DNA of 64,000 bases, taken from Trichostrongylus colubriformis. Taxonomy: Eukaryota; Nematoda; Chromadorea; Rhabditida; Trichostrongylidae. The notes under the pieces are model-generated. The model was not told where the DNA came from, did not search any database, and saw nothing but the letters and a program-made list of their open reading frames with translations. Both the position numbers and the translations under genes were made by a program. This document shows positions 20,303 to 32,575 of this stretch, piece after piece. The stretch is taken from the NCBI GenBank assembly GCA_963978905.1, contig OZ022261.1, positions 16,601,582 through 16,665,581 of the forward strand, in the 5' to 3' direction. Numbering within the stretch: the first letter of the stretch is position 1; each line of letters opens with the position of its first letter.

Positions 20303-21900
20303 AACTCACAGGGATACCATACTATTCAAGACACTGACCGTTTTTCTATCGGCTCACAAGGTTACAACGAGCTTAATTCACTCAAGAAAATTTCAACTGT
20401 AATGGTTAACTGCATCATAAAAAATTTATGCATAAAGTCTATACAACATGACCCATGAAGAAGATTATCAATCCTTCTCAAAAGTTTTGCAGTTCTACCC
20501 TGTCTAAACTCTCGATATCGTAGCAACTAGTCAGCTCACCGAGATCTCCCAGACAGGTATTGATCGGCCTTCCACACTGGTATGCCTTTTTTTATTACTC
20601 GAACAGAGTGGAGAATTTGGTAGCTTTATACGGAGTGCATATGCTTTCAGTCTTTCAAGCACTTGATTTATTCGAATCTTACCGAGCAAGCCCTCTCCCC
20701 TTCAAAATCTGAAGGCAGTTTTTTTACTCGTGGGCAACGTTGCTTTACTGTGGAAGTCGCAGTAGATTCATGTGTTCCTCTATTCCTCAAACGCGTTATC
20801 GTTCTGAGCTGTCGGTCCTCTCGAATGGTCAGTTATCGAGATCCCTATAGCAGGTGTTGGTGAGCCTCCTACACTTATTCTCCTCACTGACCAAACTATT
20901 TGGAGAACATGTCACTTGTGACTGGTAATTCACTGATAAAATTGGATTCTCAGGTTTGTAGGAGGCACTACCGGCATTCTACTTATAGTTTTGAAAATAG
21001 TAAAAGGGAAATGGAATTGGAATGAAAGTTTTCTGTAATATTATTAGTCTACGGAAGTGTACTGGTAGTAGTTGCAATGAAACAAGGTTGATGTCCTCAT
21101 AAGCCCGCTATAGAAAACTGTTGCCCTCTTTCAGAAGTGTGGGGAAGGTCCTTCGATAACTGGTGGAAAAGCTCAGAGGATCTGTGTGGGTCATATGATG
21201 GAATGACTTATTTGGTTCTGTTATCTTTCATGTCTCACTGAGAAAATTGAAAAGATTGCACCTCACATAAAACTACTATGTTCTCCTATTCGTTCGGTTG
21301 ATAAAATGGCATATCACTTTGGGGGGCCGATCGATACCTTTCTGGGAGACCTCGATGAGCTGACTAATTGCTTCGGAATTGAGGGGTCGGACAGGGTAGA
21401 ACGGCAAAGCTTTGAAATGGAATGATAATTTCACTCACGATCATAGATTCTATACATAAATCAAATGGGATACAATTGACCAGAACAGTTTCAATTTTTC
21501 TTTGATGAAGTTGCACCGTTGAAACCTGAGAAAAGTTGATTTTTCCAACAAATAATCAGATGATCACTACTAAAGCAAACTGGGTGAAGTGATACCAACA
21601 TGAAATACGACCATTAAAGAATAAAAATCTATTTTTTTTCAGTTTTGAATAGGATAGTATACCTGTGAGTTGTTATGTATGTTCACGACAGACTAGCCTC
21701 CTGGTTATAATTATAGCGCGTTGCTCGCTAGTGAGTGCCCGCTGACACACTGTGCATGCGAGAACGTAAAAAACTGTTTTTTTTTGATTTTGAGATTACC
21801 ATGTCGTAGAGCTCGATGAGCTCATTTGAATAGTATATGATTTCAAGAAACTACTTCGAAAGAAACCGAGTTATAGCAAAAAAAACGAAAAAACGCGGAT
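20020..21900. repeat. Large diverged inverted repeat (arms up to about 500-600 bp)
   Basis: About 20140-20290 is the reverse complement of 21690-21840 (shared TGCATGCGAGAACGTAAAAAACTG, AGAGCTCGATGAGCTCAT, GCGCG..GCT.GCTAGTGAGTGCCC), and about 20490-20600 of 21300-21410 (shared GTTCTACCCTGTC, GTCAGCTCA.CGAG.TCTCCCAGA.AGGTAT.GATCGGCC). The order is mirror-symmetric around about 20990. A third, weaker version of the second block occurs near 20800-20875. No termini or target duplication were established. Confidence 0.6.
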
Positions 21901-23491
21901 TGGCCTATTTCGAGTTTTTTCTTGGAAACTTATGGCGGGTATTGAAAAATCAGCCGCTAGATCACTATCTAGGTATCGGGTCTTCTACCCTTTCGATGGT
22001 TCCCCTATGGCAGTCTGTAGTCGGTTCTAGGCATTCTTCGGAGCTTATGAACTTGGTTTCATTGACGTCCGTACTTGGTTTTGGCCTCCTGTATAAGTTC
22101 CACCACTACCAATCGAGGAGTCGTTTCGCTCTCTTGCCAAATTTGATTTTTCCGCCCCCTTCCGATGTTTCAGGTCATTTCGTCGAATCTAAGCCACCGA
22201 ATTTCTGGAACCGTCCGTTGAAAAGGTGGAGAAACGTTGTGAAGATGTAGGTGGTAGTGGAACAAGGACACATCATCGCCCAATTTCCCTGACTTTTTCT
22301 AATAAATCACGAAATATATCATCTGCATCCCTATTACATGGCGCTAAAAGCAATCCAAAATCGCAGTCGAAATGAAAGTGAAAAAATCATTCTGTTAGAG
22401 CAGGGAAAATACTTCATAGTGATCCATAAAGAGGGACTGAACAATCTGAACAAAGAACATGGGAGGAAAAATTCATCCCAATTAAGCCGTGGTGCTTTCA
22501 AAAAAAGCAACTTGGAAAAGCTGCCACGCGGCTTATCAGTCAATTAATCTGTGAAACTTCTAGAATAGACGGAGCCAACTACGACACACATGATTGATTG
22601 TCGCCAGCCTGAAAATCGCCCCCTTCCTAATACGCCAAGAAGCTGAGCACCCCTTTCTATAGACAACTCCCTTTCGAAGCGTATATATGACGTGCTGCAC
22701 AGACCCATGATTCTTTTCAAGAAAATGTTTGTTCAAGAAAAGAACATTACTCATGGACCAGTGCGTTGGATTCAATGTTTCACATATTCCACATATGCAG
22801 ACACACAGTAAAATTGCCCCATCACCCCATGTTGTGGGGGTTCCTGATTATATCACTGTGATATTTGGCTTCATGAAATTGGATTTCACTTCTTGTCTTT
22901 GTCTTTTTCCGGTGACAAACTTTCTCAGCGATCAGTTATCACGGCCTTCCGTAAATAGATTTATGGGCATATTTGCCTTCAATGAAGTAGAGGAATGAGA
23001 GTAAAAATCTATCCTGAAATTTCATGACGTATCTGTGGAATATATCTCATACATGTAATTGACATTGAGTGACAAACCATATAACGCTTGACGAATTGCT
23101 GAAGGTGGATTTCTCGCCGCTTCCACTAGGGCATGACTATAATAAACTCTCCTAAACAAGTAAAAATGCTATTGCTAAACAATGAAATCAAGAAAGAAAG
23201 GTATACTTTTCGCTTTGGAATAGTTGATGGGCGTAACGATTCGCCAAACGACTTGCATCCGGGCGTACAACCATAAAATAGAGTGCAGTGATTATCTCTT
23301 TTAAAGTGACTCGGGGGTTCCATTCTTCCTCAAGGATTGCGAGTCTTGGTACACCTGAGCAGAATTATAGAGAAAAAATCACAAAGATAGAAAATCAAAT
23401 CCGTCATGGCGTCTCATCATTAGTACTTAACGAATAAAACGAATCCTTTCAAAGCAGAATCCTCAGTTTATGCAAACGTTTTACCTTTATA
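21901..23491. other. No recognisable gene
   Basis: The 137-codon plus-strand frame at 21837-22250 starts inside the inverted repeat and has no recognisable domain. Other frames are below 90 codons. A word near 22070 (CGTACTTGG.TT.GGCCTC) recurs near 43230, suggesting an old dispersed repeat. Confidence 0.4.
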
Positions 23492-25048
23492 CAGTGCGTT
23501 TCATAATTATAAGGTCACCCCCAAATTTTAGGTTTTCATAAGAGACAGCCAGCAGAAAATTTTTTAAGTGTTTTTTATGGATTCCTCACCACAGAAAACC
23601 CTGCTACTAGTTTTGATGACATTACCTTCCAGCCCGACATTTTTATGAAATTTTCTGATTTATGTGTCGTTTCATAATTATAAGGTCACCCCGAAGAAAC
23701 AGAAAATTTGCTAGAGCTAACTGCACATGCGAAGGAGCTAATAATCTATGGCTCCTTCCGGTTTAAGAGCGACATTGACTAGCAGATTCAGTGAAGTAGA
23801 AACGAAATTTTGAAGAACCTTACCACAGATATAGTTCCAGTTTTTAACGATTGTCTGTTTCAGCAGTTTTGCTTCCCAGAATCAGCAATTATTGGGATAA
23901 ATATTTGAGGCCATGTCTTCTAGATCTTCCTAATAGAGCTGAGATCAAGACCACATGTTATCTATGGCTGGACGTCCGCATTTCGGAACATCAACCACAA
24001 GCCCGTTGAACGACCTACGTGAGCAACAGCATTGCCGTACTTTGGAACGCAATTATGAAGAGCCGGTTGGCTCCAAAAGGGAAGTGATTTTTTCCTATGA
24101 CCTTCTAGCAGTCTCTGGAGTCCATTTTGCAGGTTTTGAAGGCAAGGTTCAATGCAATTTTATTGCCGAAAACAACTTAGGTCATCACCCTTCTCCCATA
24201 AAAATTGCCAAAACCCCGGTAGATCGGCTCACTTCTCTGACCAAGCTATTAGTACTACCTCTACGCGTCAGTACTATACAAACAGAATATTTTTAGACTA
24301 AAAAGTACAATTCAGATGGAGCTATTCGCAGGGTGCAACAACTATGCAAATTCAGTTTCGTTCAATCTGTGCTCAAGAACAACTTTGAAAGTTGTAGTCG
24401 TGCCGCCTTATGGTGTGCTGGAGCCTCGGAAACTACTTCATTATTTCTTTGGCGATGTTTCTGCTCTTCCTCGCTACTGTACACGCTGTGGTTTCTGAAA
24501 GAGAATGGTTCAACTCAAAGAAATCTGGTCCATGGAGTCGGTGCTTAGGAAGTGGCCCCCAAAATCCCTTTCTCGTTAGTGACAATGATCTCATGTCGGA
24601 GTCCAGAGCCTGAAAAACATCTGAAGGCACTGAATGACTCGAATGTTATCTAACTGAGCACAGGAATCCGATTTTTTTGGAATGGCTCTCAAACTGAGTC
24701 TAGCACCACGAGAATTCCAAATTTGGGCTTTTCTCTCGGAACATAGCAGCTAGTCTTAAGACGATTGAGTATGTATCTCGAAGATGCACTTGGAATACAT
24801 ATCCACCTTCACAGCCTTGCTGGAGCCTCAACTTTTTTCTTTTTTTCAGAGTGACCTCATAATTATGAAACGGTGCAAGAAACGAAAAACACTCTCAAAA
24901 ACATAAGGTAAAGGAGACTGCAACGAGAAACCGGATACGGGAGTTATTTCAGGTGAGGAATCCGTCTCTGAGACTGAAAAGACTCCTTAATGGGGTGTTG
25001 GAAAAAACTTGAAATTCAGGGGTGACCTTATAATTATGAAATGCACTG
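23492..25048. mobile_element. Double-TIR Tc1/mariner-type element (1557 bp)
   Basis: Outer ends read CAGTGCGTTTCATAATTATA and, on the other strand, CAGTGCATTTCATAATTATA, both continuing AGGTCACCCC. TA flanks both (23490-23491, 25049-25050). A second copy of the same inverted repeat lies inside at about 23665-23692 and 24851-24876 (CGTTTCATAATTATAAGGTCACCCC and CGTTTCATAATTATGAGGTCACTC). The interior frames (up to 113 codons) show no transposase motif. It is a non-autonomous element with duplicated subterminal repeats. Confidence 0.85.
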
Positions 25049-25189
25049 TATTTCATCAGTTGGCTGGCGCACAATACAGTGCGTGTAGCACCATAGGCGT
25101 CAGTAGGTCGAACGAAATTGATAACTCATCTTTTCCTAATGTGTGAGCTAATTTTGGAACCTGGACGAGGACTTGAATTCAAGCTTCAC

Positions 25190-25410
25190 GCATTTTCGAG
25201 CAAGGCCCGTCAAGGTAGGTGGAGCTATGCTTAGTTCTTATGTGCTCCTTACACCTTAGTCAGCCACTACCCCCTCCCACCTTGTCCGACACACCAGGAT
25301 GTAGTCGAGCTAGGAATGAATCATGCGACAAAAAGACAGACAGACACACACACACGAACAAGCCCACCAAACTTCTGATTTATATACAGGTAACGATTAT
25401 CTTATCGTAC
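25190..25410 (+). repeat. Fragment of the 52-62 kb satellite-type repeats
   Basis: TGCTTAGTTCTTATGTGCTCC resembles units at 52533 and 52709, and the ACAGACAGACACACACAC stretch followed by CACCAAACTTCTG resembles 61965-61990. It shows these repeats are dispersed beyond the 52-62 kb block. Confidence 0.55.
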
Positions 25411-26680
25411 ACTTTTGAGACCAAAGATGTACACCCTCAAAAAGTCGCTCACGAGTTGTAACATTCTACGTGGTATTGTACGAGGTGAGATGGCACCCAA
25501 GGTCAAGCGGAGTGTCATAGGAAACTTTTCAAAAAGGGACCTCTTGCCTGAAAGTAAGACTCCGTACGACCCCTCTTCACTGTTCGCTGAGAATGCGACG
25601 TCGATAAGGACACGCTGCTTTCACAATGGGGGGTGTGAGGGGAAGTTATAGATTCTTCAAGGCCCACGCATCGCGCACGTGTACACTAAACGTCGAAAGT
25701 TGATGTGCCCCTACCCAAGTAATCGTGTTTGAACTCCTTAATTCATCGCGTGAAAAACTAAGCCCTGAATCATTGTCCATCATTTTTCATCATCATTTTT
25801 TATTCCTCAAGATGTACCCCTTCCTCACTGTGGTATCCTGAAGGGCACTCGCTGAAGCGATTCAGCCCAAAATGGAGGCGACTCAAATCTCTTCAGAAGG
25901 GCAGGTTTTCTTGCTAATCGGTTGAATTTATGGCCAGCAGTAGCCGGGGAACCAACAGCTTCGCCCGATAATTTTGCGATCGCAATATATGGCCTTATTC
26001 TTTCCACAGGAAATTTCAGCGCTTTTCAAATGATTGCAACTTCTTCATATATTAACCTTCTGGAATAGAGGGAACTGTACCTGTGACAACTCCTTAATCC
26101 AGTCTAGTGACACTGAGTTCCCCTAAACATGCCGTCGTGCTCCAGCTGCTAATTTCGTAGAGGAAAATTTGACGAAATTCCAAAATGCCTCACTTTACGA
26201 TCGTAATATTTTCCAAATGCAATTTCATGAGACCAGTTCGAATGCGGAATCTAAGATCTTGGATTGTGTTGTTTGAAAAAAAAGGATGATGGATTTTGTT
26301 GAATTGGGGAATGAATGAGGAAAACTTGAAAAACTACAACGTGTCTCATTTTAAGTGGTTGCGACCCATCAAATAATTGAAATGTTTCCAGATTCCGTGC
26401 GCTGAATCTACGAGGTCACCGCTCTCCAATGGTTACTGTGAGTATACCATACGCCTGGAAAAATCAACGATTCTCTTGGTCGAGTAACTTTTCTGGATGA
26501 AATCAAGACCTCATAATGCACTGAAGAATATCATCAGGAGGCTTTTACCTCTCTCTCAAGGGACCACAAAGAAGGCCACAGGCGTGAGCAGACTTCGTTT
26601 TGAGATGAAATACGATGAAATATTTCTACTCGCGTCTCATCCACGATATTAGTATAAACAAACGCTTTTCCGGATCATCT
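25411..26680. other. No recognisable gene
   Basis: Short frames only. This is where the 3' end of the BEL/Pao element might lie, but no LTR pair could be found. Confidence 0.5.
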
Positions 26681-27529
26681 TGTGGCTCGAGAGACTAATC
26701 TATTTGATCGCATTCATATAACATATCTAAGTGGTCTGTATCCGCCGATGTTTTCATTTGCATCCTGTTACGGTCGTTCAGTGGTGGAGGTTTATTTGAC
26801 TCGACTCAATGATACACCGCCTATTTCATATACGCTAGCAATCGTTCCAGATGTTACAGTACTAACAGTATCGTACAAAGCTAACACCATATGCTATTTT
26901 GAAAGTGAATAATTCTACAGATTCTGTACTAGAGGAGAAGTTAACTACTGCATGTTAAAATAGAGTCGTAGTAGAAGAACCATCTTGCGTACTAGTCTCT
27001 CACCCAGCGAGAGAAAGGTCGTTGTCGCCACGATGATGGCCCGTCTTAGGTACCATACGCTTGCAGCGCCTGACGTGCATATGTGCCAGGTATGTAGCAG
27101 AGGGAGTAGCATGGAATGATCCCGACGTAGAGCAGTAATCCGGATACTGCTAGTGCAAATTACGACCAACATTTTGGGTTTGTGACGTTGGATACGCAAA
27201 AATGTGCATTCAACAATCTTGTAGAAGGAGGCAGAACGACAGTCTGAACGGCGTTCACTTCTTCGCCGGCATGGGTTTCCCATTTGACGATGTGGTCATG
27301 TAACGTAATACTAGATTGCAACCGAATAGCTTCTGTGTTGTGAGAACTGTCGTAGGTGACGCAGTAGTTTTCCGCGCATATCTCGTATGGACGTGGGAGT
27401 GTTTGACGGATGTGTATTCCTCCTTGTACACAGTTCAGAAAACTAGTTCACATGTTGTGCCGAACTTCCGACGCTCATGTAGAGTATCATTGAATGAAAA
27501 AGTGGCAGTGACCTATTGAATTCAGGTTT
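26681..27529 (-). other. Region downstream of BEL pol; possible envelope or UTR remnant
   Basis: The minus-strand frame at 26945-27283 is arginine-rich at its start and hydrophobic later, without recognisable motif. BEL/Pao elements of nematodes can carry an envelope gene after pol, so that reading is possible, but nothing here demonstrates it. Confidence 0.2.
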
Positions 27530-27850
27530 CGACGTTTAACTTGTGGCTGTTGCTCTTCTTCGTCGCTATCTTCGTTGTAGCGTGCTTACCTCCTTTTTCT
27601 AAGGAAATAGCGTGGATCTGCTGGCTGTGTTAGAGATGCAGAAGATTCTGTTATGATGAATCATTATCTTCAAGTTCTAGAGGTACTACGAGCTTCACTG
27701 GCCGACGGACGTTTCGTTCATTCAGTAGCTCGAATTCGACTTCTTGGATCCCTTTTTTACCGTTCTGACGAAGTTCTACAGTGCGACCAATTTTCCACGT
27801 GTTTCTTGGCTAAATGGCGTCGCAGACGAGAACTACTGCACCGAGTTTCA
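27530..27850 (-). pseudogene. pol: BEL/Pao integrase C-terminal domain and Pol tail
   Basis: Minus-strand frames read RNTWKIGRTVELRQNG, then RNVRRPVKLVVPLELED, matching the DUF5641-type domain that ends BEL/Pao polyproteins (PR..W..GRV..L..G.DG.VR, then RPV..L.PLE). A frameshift leads to QPADPRYFLRKRR and an acidic tail ARYNEDSDEEEQQ, typical of the last residues of these proteins. One stop replaces a residue just before RNTWK. Confidence 0.8.
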
Positions 27851-28860
27851 CAACGACTGAGCTTCCTTTCGAGTCCATCTGAACTTTATGACATTTTTTG
27901 AAGGTTTGTTAGGTACAGAGCTCTCCACAAGGTCCAAAAGGTTTCGTGAGATCGTGCCAAGCTTGAGTACGGCCCGAAGGTTGAGTCGTGTCTGAAGGTG
28001 TAGAGTTCCTCCTGGTGGATGGTATGTCTCGTCACCTTCGCTGGTTTGAACATATTCGAAAGGGTAGTCCGTAATCGAGTCTCTCTGGACGAAGTCGAAA
28101 AGGCGTGAAAGCGGTTGATTTTGCCAGTTCTCATCCTGGTACGTCACAGGTCGTGAACTGACAACTGCTTCAACTTCTGTCACCATTGTAGTCAAGAAGT
28201 CCATCGAAACGGTATGTTGTTTGAGAACTTACAGCGAGTTTCTGATGGGATGAATGAGCTTCTAATCAAATCCACCCAGCCACGATGCATAAGGTATATG
28301 TTTCCAGTCGATCTTCTTCGTGCTATGGGTTTTGCAATTTTCTTTGCTCCTACAATGGGTCTGTCTGCTAAAATCCCGGTTATGGCTTCGCGCGATACTT
28401 GTTCTCCGAGGAGGAAAGTTGGAACGTTATCGCTTTTGATGGATATCAGTATCCATCGTCGAGCGAGGAATTTTCTTAGGGCGTTAATGAACTTGTCCGT
28501 ATATCTTCATATCTTCGAATAGGTGTAGTAGCGCGTAGTTTGGCATGAGCGATTCTTTCCGCATGTCTTCGAAGAATGTTTTTCCCCAGTAGTTATATGT
28601 AAACAGATACCCAGAGTAGTCCAATCCAATATGCTCGGAGGGCTCGAACGTTGCACACGAGTACATGATAGTGGTCTCCTCTGTGGATACGAAAGGTTGT
28701 TAACTTTTGCACGAATTTCCTAAGGATTTTCGCAACCCAGTAGTTGCTGGTGACTGCCGAAACAGTTTGGGACGCTCCTTGGTGATACTGATTATGCAAT
28801 CAGTTATAATGAGTTGAGCAAGAGCCGTTTTCGAGGAAATGTATATCGGTGCGTTGCTGA
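27851..28860 (-). pseudogene. pol: BEL/Pao integrase (zinc-binding and core), broken
   Basis: From right to left: HNQYHQGASQTVSAVTSNYWV (about 28735-28796), the H..H and SxxYWI region of the N-terminal zinc domain; FEPSEHIGLDYSGYLF (about 28600-28640), bearing the first catalytic aspartate; and EVEAVVSSRPVTYQDEN with PFEYVQTSEGDETYHPPG (27950-28190), the region after the catalytic glutamate where NSRPLTY is characteristic. Frame breaks separate them, and the middle of the core (about 28250-28480) is hard to read. Confidence 0.9.
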
Positions 28861-29820
28861 CTCAGGTAACTCCGAAAGCGAGGAACGAACAATAACTCCG
28901 TGTGATTCTCCTCCATCCTTCCGGATATTTATAGTTTGAGGGGGTTACGTGACAGCCATGCGATGATTGGTGTTGCGTGACAGCCACGTCTCTGACAATA
29001 ATTTTTCTCCCTCCTAAACAGTTCTCGTCCTTTCACTCCACCTGCGTTGATGGCAACTTTCAGTGCTGGAGTGGCAGCGCGCAGGTGTTCCAGTCGATTT
29101 CTTGAGACGCCTCAATGTTCTGGCAATGAATCTGGCAACATTAGCAACTATTCATTGTGCTTTGTGCAGCGAACTGATCAGTCCGAGTTTGAGAACGGAG
29201 TCTGTTGCTTGTTGAGCTAGGGACAGCGTCAGGGTCACCACTTGGAGTTCGTCATTGGATTCCTCTTCGAATTCGATGGGAAAGAACCCGACAGATTCGG
29301 GCATTCCTTGATGTCCTGCTTTATAAACTGCTATCCACACCACTAGAAATGGCTTTGGAGGCTGATCTTGTGCCGAGATGCGTAATTGGCCGGATTATCT
29401 GACGGAGAAACGTGATACAAGTAGTTTCGCATTCTTGGAGTTCTTCTACTATCCTCCTTGTTTCCTTCAGTTTGTTCGAGACAAGTGTCCATCCGGTTTC
29501 TTTTCTGAAGCCATGCAAGCACTATCCAGGAATCCGTGAAAGTTAATATCTCCGAGTTGTGATCAGTAGTGATCGATGAACGAATTTTGCTAGGCAGAGA
29601 CTCAGTCTCATTGCGTTCATCTCATGCTTCGATGCTTGACTGGAGAAAGAAGGAAGCCTCCACTTCACTATTGCGAGTTGTGTTGTGTGTCCGCATGGCA
29701 TGTAAACGCATGCCGCGATGACGTTCTGACTCGCGTCTGCAAACACAAACAGTTTGTCTCCCCCCTTAGGGTCACATATGCGTCGGCCGATCGCTTTGGT
29801 GAAGTTGATATTGGTGTTTG
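28861..29820 (-). pseudogene. pol: BEL/Pao RNase H and linker, broken
   Basis: At about 29690-29746 the frame reads MFADASQNVIAACVYM, the FxDAS start of BEL RNase H, followed by KWRLPS..SKHEMNAMRLSLCLAKFV, where K.R..P....P..E..A is conserved. At 29321-29518 comes ETGWTLVSNKLKETRRIVEE, the tethering segment before the cysteine-poor linker. Nearer the integrase (28861-28900) a short piece VRSSLSELPESATHRY precedes the zinc domain. Confidence 0.8.
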
Positions 29821-30165
29821 ATAGATCACGCCACTTCTGGTTGAGCTTTTCCGGAAGCGAAGCGTCTAATTCCAGGTATTCTCGCCGCGAACTCTGTAGA
29901 AAAGCTTGGTTGAAAGTAAAACGGGGACCATGAGGTTGAGTGGGTGGTATAACGACGCAAGTTGTTGTGAGACAGAGCCTTAGGAGGAGACAAGACCTTA
30001 TGGCATCGCGTTTTCTAGAATCAGCTTATCCTCTCTCATATACAACGGTACTCCTAGCACGTTTGAACAGAGATTCTTTGTCCTATCATCCTCGCTAAGA
30101 GCGCTCTGATAGTTTGAGATAAACTCTCTTAGGTCAATGTTCACATAGCCGAAATACGTTTTGCT
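29821..30165 (-). pseudogene. pol: BEL/Pao segment between RT and RNase H
   Basis: The minus strand reads NIDLREFISNYQSALSEDDRT near 30080-30140, the DLREF.SN and EDR motifs that follow the RT palm in BEL/Pao, then NVLGVPLYM and further on SRREYLELDASLPEKLNQKW at about 29840-29895. The segment stops abruptly at about 30165, where the insertion begins; the preceding RT residues are found beyond 31530. Confidence 0.8.
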
Positions 30166-31414
30166 TTACGGTACTTCTCGTACGCTTCCCCGGTTGGTTA
30201 CGCTTCCGGAATAATGGGGAGGAGGGCTTTTGCTTACGTCAAGATCTACAGCGCAAGGAACAGAGCGTGGAATTAAGCTGGGATAACGAGAGATTTGCAG
30301 AATTGGAATTAGTAAGAATTCATGAAAGAAAGAGAGGCAGAGTTGAAATGAGAGAAAGGGAACAGTGATTCTGAAATGGAAAAGAACTAATTGAGCAACA
30401 TTGGCCTCTTCTAAAAGCCAAATAAAAGGGAACCAGCGTGTATTCATGAAGAGTAATTCTTGTAATTTTCTGAATTTCTGATCGCCAAGTCTAAAAATGT
30501 TCATAAAGAACAGGGCACTTTCTATCTACGTGAGTGAGCAAAGATTTTGGGAGCAATGGCAGTTTGCATCGCCTAAAAGCAGAGCATGTCCTCTCGCACT
30601 TTTCTTTGACACCATTTCTCTTTTTTAAAGGACCTCACACCTTCGTAGATCACATTAGTAGGTCTAAAAGCAGGTGGACAAGAGTAACATAGCACGATTC
30701 CGTGTCTGTTTTGCATGACTGCTTTCCAATGTAACCTGCGCAACCTTTACCATTCCCTTTATTGCTACATCCTCGGTGGACAATATTCCGGCCGACAGTT
30801 GGTTCATAAGCACTGCACAACCACGTCGTTCCACACTTTACATGGGTTCTAAAGCGCCTGTGTTCAGTCCCTACACGACACCAGAAACTTCGCAGTCATT
30901 TTACGTGGCTTCCACGCCATCCCAAGTCACTCCCTCTCACTTTTTCTCGTTCTGAACCCTCGAGAGATTCCTGCTATAGCATCATGCATTCGACTGCTCT
31001 CCAAGCATGTGCGCTCACGGCTCCACTTCTAAGCAGCCACGTGAAACTTCAATCCTCCCCTGTGTTACACCCCAACTCCGCATGGATTCGACACTTCTAT
31101 ATAACTTCGAAATTCTATGTATATAGCTAATACTATATAGCTTCCAATTTATTTTAACTTTGATTTCAATTTAACTTTTGACTTTTGATTTAAAAATTTT
31201 AAAAAAAATTTCATCCTAAAAATTCAACTTTTAGTTTAATCTTAACTTTTGACTTTTAATAATAAAACTAATAATTCTATATAACAACTAGATCCTCTAT
31301 GTAACTTGGGAATATGGTTTTTTCTGCTTCATGATGATTTCATTCAATGTAATCATTCCATTTAGCTGATGTTATAAAGATATTAGTAGTCACTTAGTTG
31401 ATGAATCGATGAAG
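30166..31414. other. Foreign sequence inserted into BEL RT; no gene recognised
   Basis: It separates the YxDD end of RT (about 31545) from the DLREF segment (about 30140), which should lie within about 100 bases. It contains a T/A-rich part with repeated ACTTTTGATTT-like words at about 31140-31265. A 112-codon minus frame (30166-30504) has no motif. The insertion continues to about 31530, because that last piece is included in the tandem duplication. Confidence 0.6.
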
Positions 31415-32575
31415 ACAGCCATAGCGGCTAATCAAGCGAGGTCATCCCTTGGGCGGGTTCGCAGAGGTGCGAAGTAATTAGGGAAGGTGCGAGACAGGAG
31501 TCGTGGAAGGTTAACCCTGACTTAACCCCCCCCCCCCTCCCGAATGATGTTTTCAACGTTGGAATTCAAATATTTTTTGTCAATTTCGAGGGACAGCTAT
31601 TTCCTAAGGGGTAATGCTGGGTTGCGCTGGTAGGAACGGCAACACATTGAGCGCGAACTGAATCTGTAGATGACGATTATTCCGTTTGTTGAGGGCTTGT
31701 GTATGTCCCTGATCTATAGACATCGAGTGGCGTCTCTCTCGATTTCTTGTAGTCCCACTTGACGAAGCGCCTTCTCTACATCGGATATAATGGCGATATT
31801 GTAGGAATCGCTGTCAAAGCCCAACCATATTCCATAGCAACAGGGGGCCCTGATGTAAAATGTCTTAGATGGGTGACTGATTTCGATAGTGATAGTGATT
31901 ATTCTCCTTTGAGCTATTCCTTACTGTGGTACTTCCTCAAAATTATATCCCTCTGATGCTGCGCGTGAAAGCTGTATGACATGTGCTTTGATGAACGACA
32001 AATCACATTGATCCAAATTCACTTGTTTCATCGTGATCGTTAGGAAATCGTTCCTATGCACTCGCAAGTCATTTCACTGAGCGTCACACAGTTGTAGAGT
32101 AGATATGCTGCATGTTTTCTCTGTGGGCTCTGCTGACCCAAACGTTCCTATGTGGATGGTGGCTATCGACGTATTGTAAAGCTAATTGTTCTGCAAATGC
32201 TTCCTCGAGAGCGACATAAACCGGCCCCGTATCTAATAGACTAGTAGCTGTGACCAGATCATCATGAGTGCATACTTATGCGTATGCTGCTAGTAGCACT
32301 ACTCTGTTGATTTTATATGAAACTTCAACTGCTTGAGTTGTTGTGTTGGCTCCAGGACAACTGTGTGTCGATCCGTTTTCACGCAGTATGCTTCTCCCAG
32401 TTGTTTACAAGGAGTCACGACATTCTGTCGAAACCTTATCTGTGGCTGCCGTGAGCATTTCTGTCAGAGTGTTCCTCGCGAGCTCGAGTTGTGGCCTCCA
32501 GCTTTGCCTTGTGATGCGTGGCAGCGATCACAGCTTCTGAGGATTAAGGGCAAGTGCGTTGCAAACTACCCCACG
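31415..32575 (-). repeat. Tandem duplication unit 1 (1.16 kb, BEL protease-RT)
   Basis: Head-to-tail copy of 32576-33735. I counted about ten substitutions and a one-base difference in a C-run, close to 99% identity by eye. The unit starts ACAGCCATAGCGGCTAATC, runs through a poly-C tract (about 31527-31540) into RT and protease, and ends GCAAACTACCCCACG. Confidence 0.95.
31545..32300 (-). pseudogene. pol: BEL/Pao protease and RT N-half, copy 1
   Basis: Protease: SLLDTGPVYVALEEAFAEQLAL with the active-site DTG at about 32227-32240, followed by a TFGSAEPTEKT segment typical of BEL peptidases (DUF1758/A17 type). RT: IISDVEKALRQVGLQEIERDATRCL (about 31730-31800), containing the first RT aspartate and the RDATRFLW context, then an IVIYRF block and, at about 31550-31580, a decayed YVDN-type equivalent of the catalytic box. 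Frames change several times. Confidence 0.9.
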
